Shown here piece after piece: positions 1 to 4,810 of a DNA stretch of 5,680 bases. Location of the stretch: the NCBI GenBank assembly GCA_023144115.1, contig JAGLGH010000325.1, positions 1-5,680 on the forward strand. The letters are read 5' to 3'. The position numbers and the translations under genes were made by a program. This DNA is from Nanobdellota archaeon. GTDB taxonomy: Archaea; Nanobdellota; Nanobdellia; Woesearchaeales; JAGLGH01. How positions within the stretch are numbered: the first letter of the stretch is position 1; each line of letters begins with the position of its first letter. Under the pieces are notes generated by a model. That model searched no databases. It was not told the origin of the DNA and saw only the letters and a list, made by a program, of their open reading frames with translations.

Positions 1-1305
1 AAAGCAAAAAAAATGATTGAAATTGCTATGGAAAAAGGGATGAATTTTTTTGAATGGACTCATAAAAGAGTTAATGGGGAAGAGTTTTTTGCGACAGTGC
101 TCTTGAACAAAGTTGAATCAGGTGGCAAAACATTCCTGCAAGCAAGAGTTATTGATATATCAGAACAAAAAAAAGCAGCAGAAAAAATAAAATCCCTTAA
201 TGCCAGGCTGCAGGAATATGCAAAACAACTTGAGCATAAAGTTAAATTTCTGGAAAAAGGAAAAATTGCCCTGACACATAAAGAAAAATTAGTCTTATAT
301 GGCATTTGCGCTAATCCTTTGCTCAATGATGAAAAACTTGCTCAAAAATTAAAGTTAAAAAGATCAACAGTAACTGCAATCAGAAATCGCCTGAAAAATA
401 AAAACTGGTTTAAGATAATAAACATCCCAAATCTTTATGCAATTGGGTGCGATATGATCTCATTAATAAACGCTGATTTCAACATGCCCTTAAAAGAAAG
501 AAAAGAATTGGGAATAGTGGATGAATTGAAAAATTGTCCAGAACTAATCTTTGATTATGAAACAGATAATCGCCTAATAGGCTTATTCACTGCTCAAAAA
601 TATTCCTGCTTGCAAAGATTTATGGAAAACTCCCAGCTTTTAAAACAAAAAGTGATTAAACAAGACATGACCCAGACAACTTTCTTTTATGATTTAGACT
701 CGGTTGAACTTTTTGATTGCTCATCATTGCTTAACAAGCTATTTGAATTAAACCTTTCTGATGGGAATAAAAGGTTTAAAATTGATAAAAATGAAAAATG
801 CAGAATCAACAATTTAAATCATAATGAAAGAAGGGTTTTTTCTGCTTTAATAAAACATCCTGAGCTTTCAGTAACAGAAATAGCAAAAAAAATATGGAAA
901 TCAAAACCTACAGTCAGCAAGATCAAGAAGAGATTAATAGAAGGGGGCTACATCTTCCCTTTAGTTATCCCAGATCTAGGGAAATTAATTTTTAGCTTAT
1001 TAACCTTAGTCTCATTTGAAGTTGATTCGCAAATGGGGAAAAAATTTAAGATGTTAGAATATAAACTAAAAGAACCTCAAACAATAATGAAGATTATAGG
1101 AAATAAAAAGGTTACTAAACTTGGGGTTTGGAAAAATTATGAAGAATTTGAGACAGAACTAATAAAGTTAAAAAAGATTTATGAGAAAAACAATATAGAA
1201 TTTAAATTAAAAGCAATCACATTTCCTTTGCAAAAAAAAGATTTATTTCAAAAACTTGATTTTGCGCCTTTGACTGACAAATTGTTATTTCCAGAAGAAT
1301 ATTAG
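1..1305 (+). CDS. PAS sensor with two winged-helix/Lrp-like units (5' partial)
   Basis: The frame is open to base 1, and the first visible Met (base 13) lies inside a PAS fold, so the true start is outside the window. Residues are counted from base 1. Residues 1-60 are the end of a PAS/PAC domain: FEWTHKRVNGEEFF is followed by the PAC signature RVIDISEQKKAAE. A short coiled coil follows (60-88). A first winged helix lies at about 92-139 (LTHKEKLVLY..., recognition-helix region RSTVTAIRNRLKNK), then a roughly 100-residue alpha/beta region resembling an Lrp/AsnC effector domain. A second winged helix (about 272-320, LNHNERRVFSALIKHPELSV, TVSKIKKRL) is followed by another such region. The two halves look like a tandem duplication. 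The likely role is a cytoplasmic one-component transcription regulator that senses a ligand or redox state through PAS. The PAS ligand and DNA targets are unknown. It converges on the minus-strand genes, so it is probably a separate unit. Confidence 0.85.
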   Translation, partial: KAKKMIEIAMEKGMNFFEWTHKRVNGEEFFATVLLNKVESGGKTFLQARVIDISEQKKAAEKIKSLNARLQEYAKQLEHKVKFLEKGKIALTHKEKLVLYGICANPLLNDEKLAQKLKLKRSTVTAIRNRLKNKNWFKIINIPNLYAIGCDMISLINADFNMPLKERKELGIVDELKNCPELIFDYETDNRLIGLFTAQKYSCLQRFMENSQLLKQKVIKQDMTQTTFFYDLDSVELFDCSSLLNKLFELNLSDGNKRFKIDKNEKCRINNLNHNERRVFSALIKHPELSVTEIAKKIWKSKPTVSKIKKRLIEGGYIFPLVIPDLGKLIFSLLTLVSFEVDSQMGKKFKMLEYKLKEPQTIMKIIGNKKVTKLGVWKNYEEFETELIKLKKIYEKNNIEFKLKAITFPLQKKDLFQKLDFAPLTDKLLFPEEY

Positions 1306-1319
1306 GATTTATCAAACGA

Positions 1320-1482
1320 AAACAGGTTTTAGAAGTATGAACGCGCATCCAGAATATTAGCGGCTCCTCATTCATCAGAAGATTTGTTGGTCGACAATGC
1401 ACCTGACATGTGAAGAGACCATTGCTACGCCTGGATGCGCCTCTTATTCTAGCTGATTATACTTCTTTTAAATATACTGTTT
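1320..1482. ncRNA. Candidate structured RNA or palindromic element, strand unknown
   Basis: This lies in the gap between convergent genes. Bases 1341-1440 contain 50 G/C out of 100, clearly above the AT-rich flanks. Nested complementary arms fold the stretch into one long interrupted hairpin: 1320-1325 with 1477-1482, 1331-1338 with 1459-1466 (AGAAGTAT/ATACTTCT, perfect), 1343-1352 with 1431-1440 (GCGCATCCAG/CTGGATGCGC, perfect 10 bp), then 1358-1361 with 1424-1427 and 1362-1363 with 1419-1420. A small inner hairpin may form at 1384-1387/1394-1397. No convincing coding frame is present. I do not recognise a known family: there is no tRNA T-loop, no C/D box pair and no SRP or RNase P core. A TATA-like TATATTTAAA on the minus strand (1467-1476) could drive transcription leftwards. 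A decayed mobile element with terminal inverted repeats is the main alternative. Confidence 0.35.
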
Positions 1483-1531
1483 AAAAAGTAAATGGAGTAT
1501 CCTCAAATGAATGCCTAGTTGAATAAATCGT

Positions 1532-1574
1532 AAAAAACTTTTCAGCCATGCAAAGACTGGCAGGAAAGTTTTTT
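1532..1574. terminator. Bidirectional terminator-like hairpin between convergent genes
   Basis: AAAAAACTTT (1532-1541) pairs perfectly with AAAGTTTTTT (1565-1574). The stem continues through a T-G wobble (1542/1564) and a C-G pair (1543/1563), and after one mismatch through GCCA (1545-1548) with TGGC (1558-1561), leaving a 9-nt loop. Each strand ends in a run of six T. It touches the stop codon of the minus-strand 72-residue gene and lies 227 nt past the stop of the plus-strand regulator, so it can serve both. Archaeal termination depends mainly on T-tracts, so the stem may instead protect mRNA 3' ends. Confidence 0.65.
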
Positions 1575-1791
1575 AGTTTAATAGGGTCTTTAGCTTATCC
1601 ATCTTTCTGATTATCCTCTTGATATGTTTCAGGCTCTCACTATGCAGCTTATTCTTTTTCCCAGATGGTTTTAGCTTCTTAACCAAGGCAGAATGAGTGC
1701 CATCTGCGCAAACCTTATCAAACTCATCATAAAAATGATCAATTCTCTGCCGCATTTCATTTAGTTTTTCTAGTACTTTGTTGTTTTCCAT
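1573..1791 (-). CDS. Small charged helical protein, 72 aa, unknown function
   Basis: The product is hydrophilic, with no signal peptide, membrane segment or cysteine cluster; it has one cysteine, in DKVCADGTHSA. Two helix-forming, heptad-like stretches (about residues 3-27 and 50-72) flank a basic middle segment, LVKKLKPSGKKNK. This would suit a helical hairpin or coiled coil that binds a protein or nucleic acid. The ATG at 1791 is preceded by GAGGGG with 6 nt before the start, and only 12 nt separate it from the stop of the receptor-like gene upstream, so the two are very likely co-transcribed. I infer that it could be a cytoplasmic partner for that receptor-like protein, whose own cytoplasmic part is only about 34 residues. 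I do not recognise a family. The terminator-like hairpin begins at its stop codon. Confidence 0.7.
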   Translation of the reverse strand: MENNKVLEKLNEMRQRIDHFYDEFDKVCADGTHSALVKKLKPSGKKNKLHSESLKHIKRIIRKMDKLKTLLN

Positions 1792-1803
1792 CTGAATCCC
1801 CTC

Positions 1804-2799
1804 TCATAGAGACTTTCTTTTTGGATTTTTGCGGTTTTTGTGCATTGCCTTTCCCTGTTTCTGTGTCAGATTCACAAGGCCAATAACAGGTTTAGAGGGA
1901 GATTTATAAACACCCATTCCCAAGCCCAAAACAATAATTATGGCTAAAAAAGCAATAATTGTTAAACCCGTGATTTCCCTGATTCTTCTGACCCTATCAC
2001 ATATTTCTTCATGTAACTCTTCAAATAATAGCTCAATTTGAGGGACAGCACTTATGAATTCTCCTTTAATGCCTGAATCATAACTTAATCCTATTTCCTT
2101 ATCGATGGTTATAATTTTATCAAATTGAGTTTTGTAGTCATCAATTAACTGGATAGCCTTATTTTTATCTGCAGGAAATAAATCAGAAGCCTCAACCAGA
2201 GACTTAAAATTAAGAATTTCTTTTTGGACTATGTCAACATAGATCAACTCATGTCTTAAAAAATAATTCTTTTCATGCCTTTTTATAGTTAATAGAGACA
2301 ATTTGACTGGGTCTGTTATTTCTATTTTTTCTATTGCCAGTGCTGATTCTTTTAAATCACCTCTCAATCCAAAATTATTAAACCCTTTTTCTTTTATTTT
2401 AGAAGTCAATAATAAGAATTTTGTGTTGTATAGCTCAAGGCTAGACTTAATCTCCCTTATCTTAGGCAAAGATTCTGATTTTATTTGTTTTAGCTGCTCT
2501 TCTACTGACTTTAACTGGATTTGAACAAGTTCATAGCGTGTCTTAAATTTATTAACATATTCACTTTCTCCAGCGCTGAAAAAAGTTGGGTTAGTTGTCT
2601 CTCTCAGGAGAAAATTCTTTTCTGCTCTTCTCAGTTCTAATAAAGATACCTGCATTTCATGAAAAGAACAATCTAAATTTGCTATAGCAGTTACCCTGCT
2701 TAACATTACATAAGAAGTTATGCCCAATGCTGTTGCTAAAGCAATAATAAAAAAGAATCCAAGCAACATTTTACCTTTAGTTTTCTTTTTTCCTGCCAT
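1804..2799 (-). CDS. Receptor-like membrane protein with HBM-type helical sensor domain, no output domain
   Basis: The product has 331 residues counted from the ATG at 2799. It has a Lys-rich N-terminus, TM1 at about 12-35, a roughly 240-residue all-helical outer region, TM2 at about 277-297 and a short basic tail. The outer region is an internal repeat: ELRRAEKNFLLRE (56-68) matches TIKRHEKNYFLRH (171-183), and GFNNFGLRGDLKESALAIE (139-157) matches GLSYDSGIKGEFISAVPQIE (237-256). This is the layout of the helical bimodular (HBM) domain of chemoreceptors and sensor kinases, where two stacked helical bundles bind small molecules such as organic acids. Just after TM2, KSPSKPVIGLVNLTQKQG looks like the first HAMP helix, but the protein then ends with KNRKNPKRKSL. 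There is no complete HAMP, kinase or methyl-accepting signalling domain. It may be a dedicated ligand-binding subunit or a truncated chemoreceptor. The gene sits 25 nt after the 3-TM gene and 12 nt before the 72-residue gene. Confidence 0.8.
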   Translation of the reverse strand: MAGKKKTKGKMLLGFFFIIALATALGITSYVMLSRVTAIANLDCSFHEMQVSLLELRRAEKNFLLRETTNPTFFSAGESEYVNKFKTRYELVQIQLKSVEEQLKQIKSESLPKIREIKSSLELYNTKFLLLTSKIKEKGFNNFGLRGDLKESALAIEKIEITDPVKLSLLTIKRHEKNYFLRHELIYVDIVQKEILNFKSLVEASDLFPADKNKAIQLIDDYKTQFDKIITIDKEIGLSYDSGIKGEFISAVPQIELLFEELHEEICDRVRRIREITGLTIIAFLAIIIVLGLGMGVYKSPSKPVIGLVNLTQKQGKAMHKNRKNPKRKSL

Positions 2800-2805
2800 T
2801 TTCAA

Positions 2806-2810
2806 CCTCT
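2806..2810 (-). promoter_or_regulatory. Ribosome binding site that fixes the start of the HBM-like gene
   Basis: AGAGG, read on the minus strand, lies 6 nt before the ATG at 2799. A TTG at 2805 in the same frame would directly abut this site with no spacer. The ATG is therefore preferred, which shortens the longest possible product by two residues. Confidence 0.7.
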
Positions 2811-2824
2811 TTTTTTCAGTTTAA

Positions 2825-3223
2825 TTAATTTTTTTTAGGAACCTGCTTTTGCCTGACCTGATTTACTGTCCTGTATAGATAAAAACAGCCCATTAAGAAT
2901 ATTATGCTCCCAATTATTGCAGTAATTTGCGCATATAATCCAATTCCAAGAGATAAGAACTTTTCTGCAATCTCCATTGCCTCACTAATAATGCCATAAA
3001 TAAAAAGACCAAATGCAAGAAGAATTATGCCTGTTTTCAATCCTCTGGCAAGTATGCTGCTTAACATGAAAAGCATTACAGCTGAAGCAAGGACAATAAA
3101 TAATGTTACAGCCTCACTAATATCTATTATAGCCTGTTTTTTTTCTTCCTGTGCAGCTGCTGGCAAAGCCAATAAGACTGCTAAAACTATAAGCACTAAA
3201 ATCCTTTTATTCATTTTTTCCAT
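2825..3223 (-). CDS. Small membrane protein with signal peptide and three TM helices, 132 aa
   Basis: A Lys-containing start is followed by a hydrophobic helix (8-22) and a likely signal-peptidase site, PAAA|QEE. A short hydrophilic stretch (25-34) then leads to three membrane helices at about 36-58, 63-81 and 93-117, and a basic tail, RTVNQVRQKQVPKKN. The middle helix carries an acidic residue (SEAMEIAE, E81 region). This matches the layout of the 102-residue protein encoded upstream, and the two may be paralogues. No catalytic or binding motif is evident. The ATG at 3223 overlaps the end of the 42-residue gene by 17 nt. A second in-frame ATG at 3214 (MNKRILV) has the better upstream sequence (GGATGG) and gives a more typical signal peptide, so it is a serious alternative start. 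Its role is probably as part of a membrane complex with the other products of this run (inference). Confidence 0.75.
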   Translation of the reverse strand: MEKMNKRILVLIVLAVLLALPAAAQEEKKQAIIDISEAVTLFIVLASAVMLFMLSSILARGLKTGIILLAFGLFIYGIISEAMEIAEKFLSLGIGLYAQITAIIGSIIFLMGCFYLYRTVNQVRQKQVPKKN

Positions 3224-3335
3224 CCACTTTTATCATGCTGATATCAAATAAATCCTCTGCGCACACACAGGACATAGAAGGTCTTATCAGCCCTTCATCC
3301 AATAAATCTTTTGCATTGATTATATTGCTTCTCAT
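3207..3335 (-). CDS. 42-residue coupled small protein, unknown function
   Basis: The ATG at 3335 overlaps the TGA of the upstream 3-TM gene as ATGA, the classic sign of translational coupling. AAGGCG lies 9 nt upstream of it. The stop codon lies inside the start region of the 132-residue gene, so three genes interlock. The product is hydrophilic and acidic in the middle (NAKDLLDEGLIRPS, then SCVCAEDLF). It has no membrane segment, and a CxC pair could bind metal or form a disulfide. The frame stays open upstream to Met codons at 3362 and 3410, but those starts would lie inside the upstream gene and lack a comparable signal. No family is recognised. If real, it is probably a small cytoplasmic subunit or adaptor of the neighbouring membrane proteins. 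Confidence 0.5.
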   Translation of the reverse strand: MRSNIINAKDLLDEGLIRPSMSCVCAEDLFDISMIKVDGKNE

Positions 3336-3640
3336 TTTACTATTCGCCTTTTTTCCTGACATATCTCTCTCATTAGTATTAAAGCGAGAAGCAAAAATAT
3401 TGCCATGCATACATGCAGTATAGGACCTATCATATGATTTGGCGAGATGAAAAAAAGATAAGCCAATAAATAAAATATTTCATTAAACACGAATAATGCA
3501 AGAACTATGGAAATGTAAACAAACATTCTCCTTAATTTTGCTTTTGCCTTTATTGCTAGAACAACAGATATTGATAAAGCCATAAATAGAATCAGAAGGC
3601 TTAATATATCAATCAGCATATGAGATATATAATACTGCAT
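3332..3640 (-). CDS. Small three-TM membrane protein, 102 aa
   Basis: Three hydrophobic helices lie at about 8-31, 38-62 and 70-91. The first two are joined by a strongly basic loop, KAKAKLRR, and the protein ends in REICQEKRRIVK, so the loop between TM1 and TM2 and the C-terminus are predicted to be cytoplasmic only if the chain crosses in a way the positive-inside rule allows; the two basic segments conflict for a simple three-pass topology, and one helix may be re-entrant. TM2 contains NE (residues 53-54), an acidic spot inside the membrane like that of the 132-residue protein. The helix-loop-helix spacing resembles three-helix units at the N-terminus of some sensor kinases, but nothing more specific can be claimed. 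The ATG at 3640 is preceded by GAGAGGTG with a 5-nt spacer. It is the first gene of the tight run 3640-1573. Confidence 0.75.
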   Translation of the reverse strand: MQYYISHMLIDILSLLILFMALSISVVLAIKAKAKLRRMFVYISIVLALFVFNEIFYLLAYLFFISPNHMIGPILHVCMAIFLLLALILMREICQEKRRIVK

Positions 3641-3645
3641 ATTTG

Positions 3646-3677
3646 CACCTCTCTAATTATTTTATAATTGATTAAAT
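3646..3677 (-). promoter_or_regulatory. Possible promoter and ribosome binding site of the small-membrane-protein operon
   Basis: On the minus strand, an AT-only stretch with TATA-box-like words (TTTAAT at 3671-3676 and AATTATAAA at 3661-3669) precedes GAGAGGTG (3646-3653) and the ATG at 3640. A transcription start about 25 nt past the upstream word would give a very short leader that includes the ribosome site. Being AT-rich is weak evidence in such a genome, and read-through from the genes to the right is also possible. Confidence 0.3.
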
Positions 3678-3695
3678 TCATTTTGCTCCTCATTT

Positions 3696-3755
3696 ATTAC
3701 AACTTGGGTATAATACCCCGATGCTTGCATCGGATTTCAAATCCCAAGTTGTAAT
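3696..3755. repeat. REP-like nested palindrome, copy 1
   Basis: A perfect 13-bp outer inverted repeat, ATTACAACTTGGG (3696-3708) with CCCAAGTTGTAAT (3743-3755), encloses a core TAATACCCCG (3711-3720) and a hairpin CCGATG-CTTG-CATCGG (3718-3733). A C(UUG)-type tetraloop would form in RNA. The same TAATACCCCG word and CTTG loop recur in copy 2. The right side of the core lacks the GGGGTA expected for a symmetric form, so the copy looks partly decayed. A competing palindrome, GGATTT-C-AAATCC, covers 3732-3744. This is the type of short palindromic element mobilised by REP-associated transposases in other prokaryotes, but no transposase is present here. Confidence 0.65.
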
Positions 3756-3759
3756 GACA

Positions 3760-3827
3760 GAAAATCCGTCTCGAAGATTCGCGTAATACCCCGCAGCTTG
3801 CTGCGTGGGGTGAATCTTAGGATTTTC
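3760..3827. repeat. REP-like nested palindrome, copy 2
   Basis: Outer arms GAAAATCC (3760-3767) with GGATTTTC (3820-3827), then AAGATTC (3774-3780) with GAATCTT (3812-3818), enclose TAATACCCCG (3784-3793) and a GC-rich hairpin: CCCGCAG (3790-3796), loop CTTG (3797-3800), CTGCG (3801-3805), one bulged T, then GGG. The core word is identical to copy 1 and in the same orientation, 73 nt away, while the outer arms are unrelated in sequence. It ends 3 nt after the stop of the 193-residue gene, where the hairpin could stabilise or end the upstream mRNA. Confidence 0.65.
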
Positions 3828-3830
3828 GCT

Positions 3831-4412
3831 TTACTTCACATCCTTCTTGATGAATCCCATTTTTTCCAAATCTATTTCTGATACCTTTGCTTCTTTTACA
3901 GCTTTTCTCCCCTTACTGAAGATTATGAAAGTATTCAGGACTGTTATTATTCCTATCAGGTAAAGCACAAGATCTCTCAGGTCTTTAGGCACCTCTATCA
4001 CCTCAAAATCCTGAGAGGCCCTAGCTTTATTCTTTTTGTCAAGCGAACTTAATTCCACGTTCATGCTGTATTGCCCTTTTGGGAGAGTGGGAGGAAGAGC
4101 AAAACGCCGGACAATGGATGTTTGCGTTTCAACAGCTGCAGTTTCTGTTTCTGATATTATGACATCTCCAGTGGGACCTAATATTGAATAATTAAGCACC
4201 ACATCAGCCCTTCCTTGCGCTTGCCTGTTGAATATCTTAATGACAATAACGACTTCCTTGCCTGCTATCAGCTTTCTATGCTCATTAATCATGCTAATTT
4301 TCAAAGAGAACAGCTGATCAGAGGCATAAGCATTATGGAATACTCCAAATGCAAAAAAGAGCATTATAAGACTAAATAAAATAAATGAATGATGATGCTC
4401 AGTATGTTGCAT
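3831..4412 (-). CDS. Membrane-anchored exported protein with beta-sandwich-like domain, 193 aa
   Basis: A His-containing N-terminus is followed by a hydrophobic segment (9-23) and a likely signal cleavage at AYA|SDQ (28-33). Residues 34-140 form a beta-rich outer domain of the CARDB/Ig-like kind, with alternating strands and the ending LPPTLPKGQYSMNVELSS...ASQDFEVIEV. TM helix 147-166 is followed by a 27-residue basic cytoplasmic tail. The domain resembles the last domain of the surface protein encoded to the right: FSLKISMINEHRKLIAG against FDFGIKVLNHMKKVFAG, LPKGQY against LAPGKY, and DFEVIE against YFEIVE. No catalytic residues are seen, so a structural, ligand-binding or accessory role is likely. 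GGAG lies 8 nt before the ATG. The gene follows the receiver gene by 31 nt, which suggests one operon. Confidence 0.8.
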   Translation of the reverse strand: MQHTEHHHSFILFSLIMLFFAFGVFHNAYASDQLFSLKISMINEHRKLIAGKEVVIVIKIFNRQAQGRADVVLNYSILGPTGDVIISETETAAVETQTSIVRRFALPPTLPKGQYSMNVELSSLDKKNKARASQDFEVIEVPKDLRDLVLYLIGIITVLNTFIIFSKGRKAVKEAKVSEIDLEKMGFIKKDVK

Positions 4413-4443
4413 AATCTTATCTCCGTCATCTTTTCCCGCATGA

Positions 4444-4809
4444 TTAATGATTATAAATTATATTATTAATTCTCATTATAAAATCATGATTCTCAAAAGG
4501 CTTCATTATATAGTCCATAACCCCTTCTTTTGAAAGCACTTTACTTCTCTCTTCAGATATTGGCATTGCACTAAGAAAAGCTATCTTTTGAGAGGGCTGT
4601 TTAGTGTGTATCGCCTCGAAGACATCCCATCCGCTCATGTCAGGCAGCATAATGTCCAGCAGTATTAGCTCATGGTTTTCTTTTGCAATCATCTCCAAAG
4701 CCTCTTTTCCATTTGCTGCCCCATTCACCTTATATCCCTGTGTTTCCATAAGCATTTTCACTGCACGAAATGTATTTTCATCGTCCTCAACATATAAAAG
4801 TTGTTTCAT
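4444..4809 (-). CDS. Receiver-only response regulator (CheY/REC fold), 121 aa
   Basis: The product is a single receiver domain of normal length with all the phosphorylation residues: the acidic cluster E8-D9-D10 (LLYVEDDE), phospho-acceptor D52 in LILLDIMLPDMSGWD, S80 in AFLSAMP and K103-P104 in DYIMKPF, with Y100 near the switch position. There is no DNA-binding or enzymatic output domain, so it must act through protein contacts or as a phosphate relay. By family knowledge a histidine kinase phosphorylates the Asp, but no kinase is visible here. The start is the ATG at 4809. The frame extends 8 codons upstream to a Met codon at 4833, but that lies inside the previous gene and ahead of the strong ribosome site. 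Only one nucleotide separates it from the stop of the surface-protein gene, so translation is probably coupled. Confidence 0.95.
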   Translation of the reverse strand: MKQLLYVEDDENTFRAVKMLMETQGYKVNGAANGKEALEMIAKENHELILLDIMLPDMSGWDVFEAIHTKQPSQKIAFLSAMPISEERSKVLSKEGVMDYIMKPFENHDFIMRINNIIYNH

Positions 4810-4810
4810 T

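Noticed and set aside
1217..1402. Minus-strand 61-codon frame over the end of the PAS gene
   Set aside because: It overlaps the conserved end of the plus-strand gene and the inverted-repeat region and has no ribosome site or recognisable domain.
1320..1482. tRNA, C/D-box guide, SRP RNA or RNase P RNA
   Set aside because: There is no T-loop GGTTCGAATCC-type motif; a TGATGA is present on the minus strand (1372-1377) but no CTGA follows within a suitable distance; the conserved cores of SRP and RNase P RNA are absent.
1573..1803. Frameshifted continuation of the HBM-like receptor into HAMP/signalling sequence
   Set aside because: The 72-residue frame has its own ribosome site and does not resemble HAMP helix 2 or a methyl-accepting coiled coil.
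2803..2805. TTG start for the HBM-like gene, giving 333 residues
   Set aside because: The AGAGG ribosome site directly abuts this TTG with no spacer; the ATG at 2799 has correct spacing.
3207..3410. 67-residue version of the small coupled gene
   Set aside because: The first 25 codons lie inside the upstream 3-TM gene, and the ATGA overlap with a nearby ribosome site supports the start at 3335.
3696..3827. Short CRISPR array
   Set aside because: Only two imperfect units, with internal hairpins and symmetric flanks rather than identical repeats separated by unique spacers; no cas genes.
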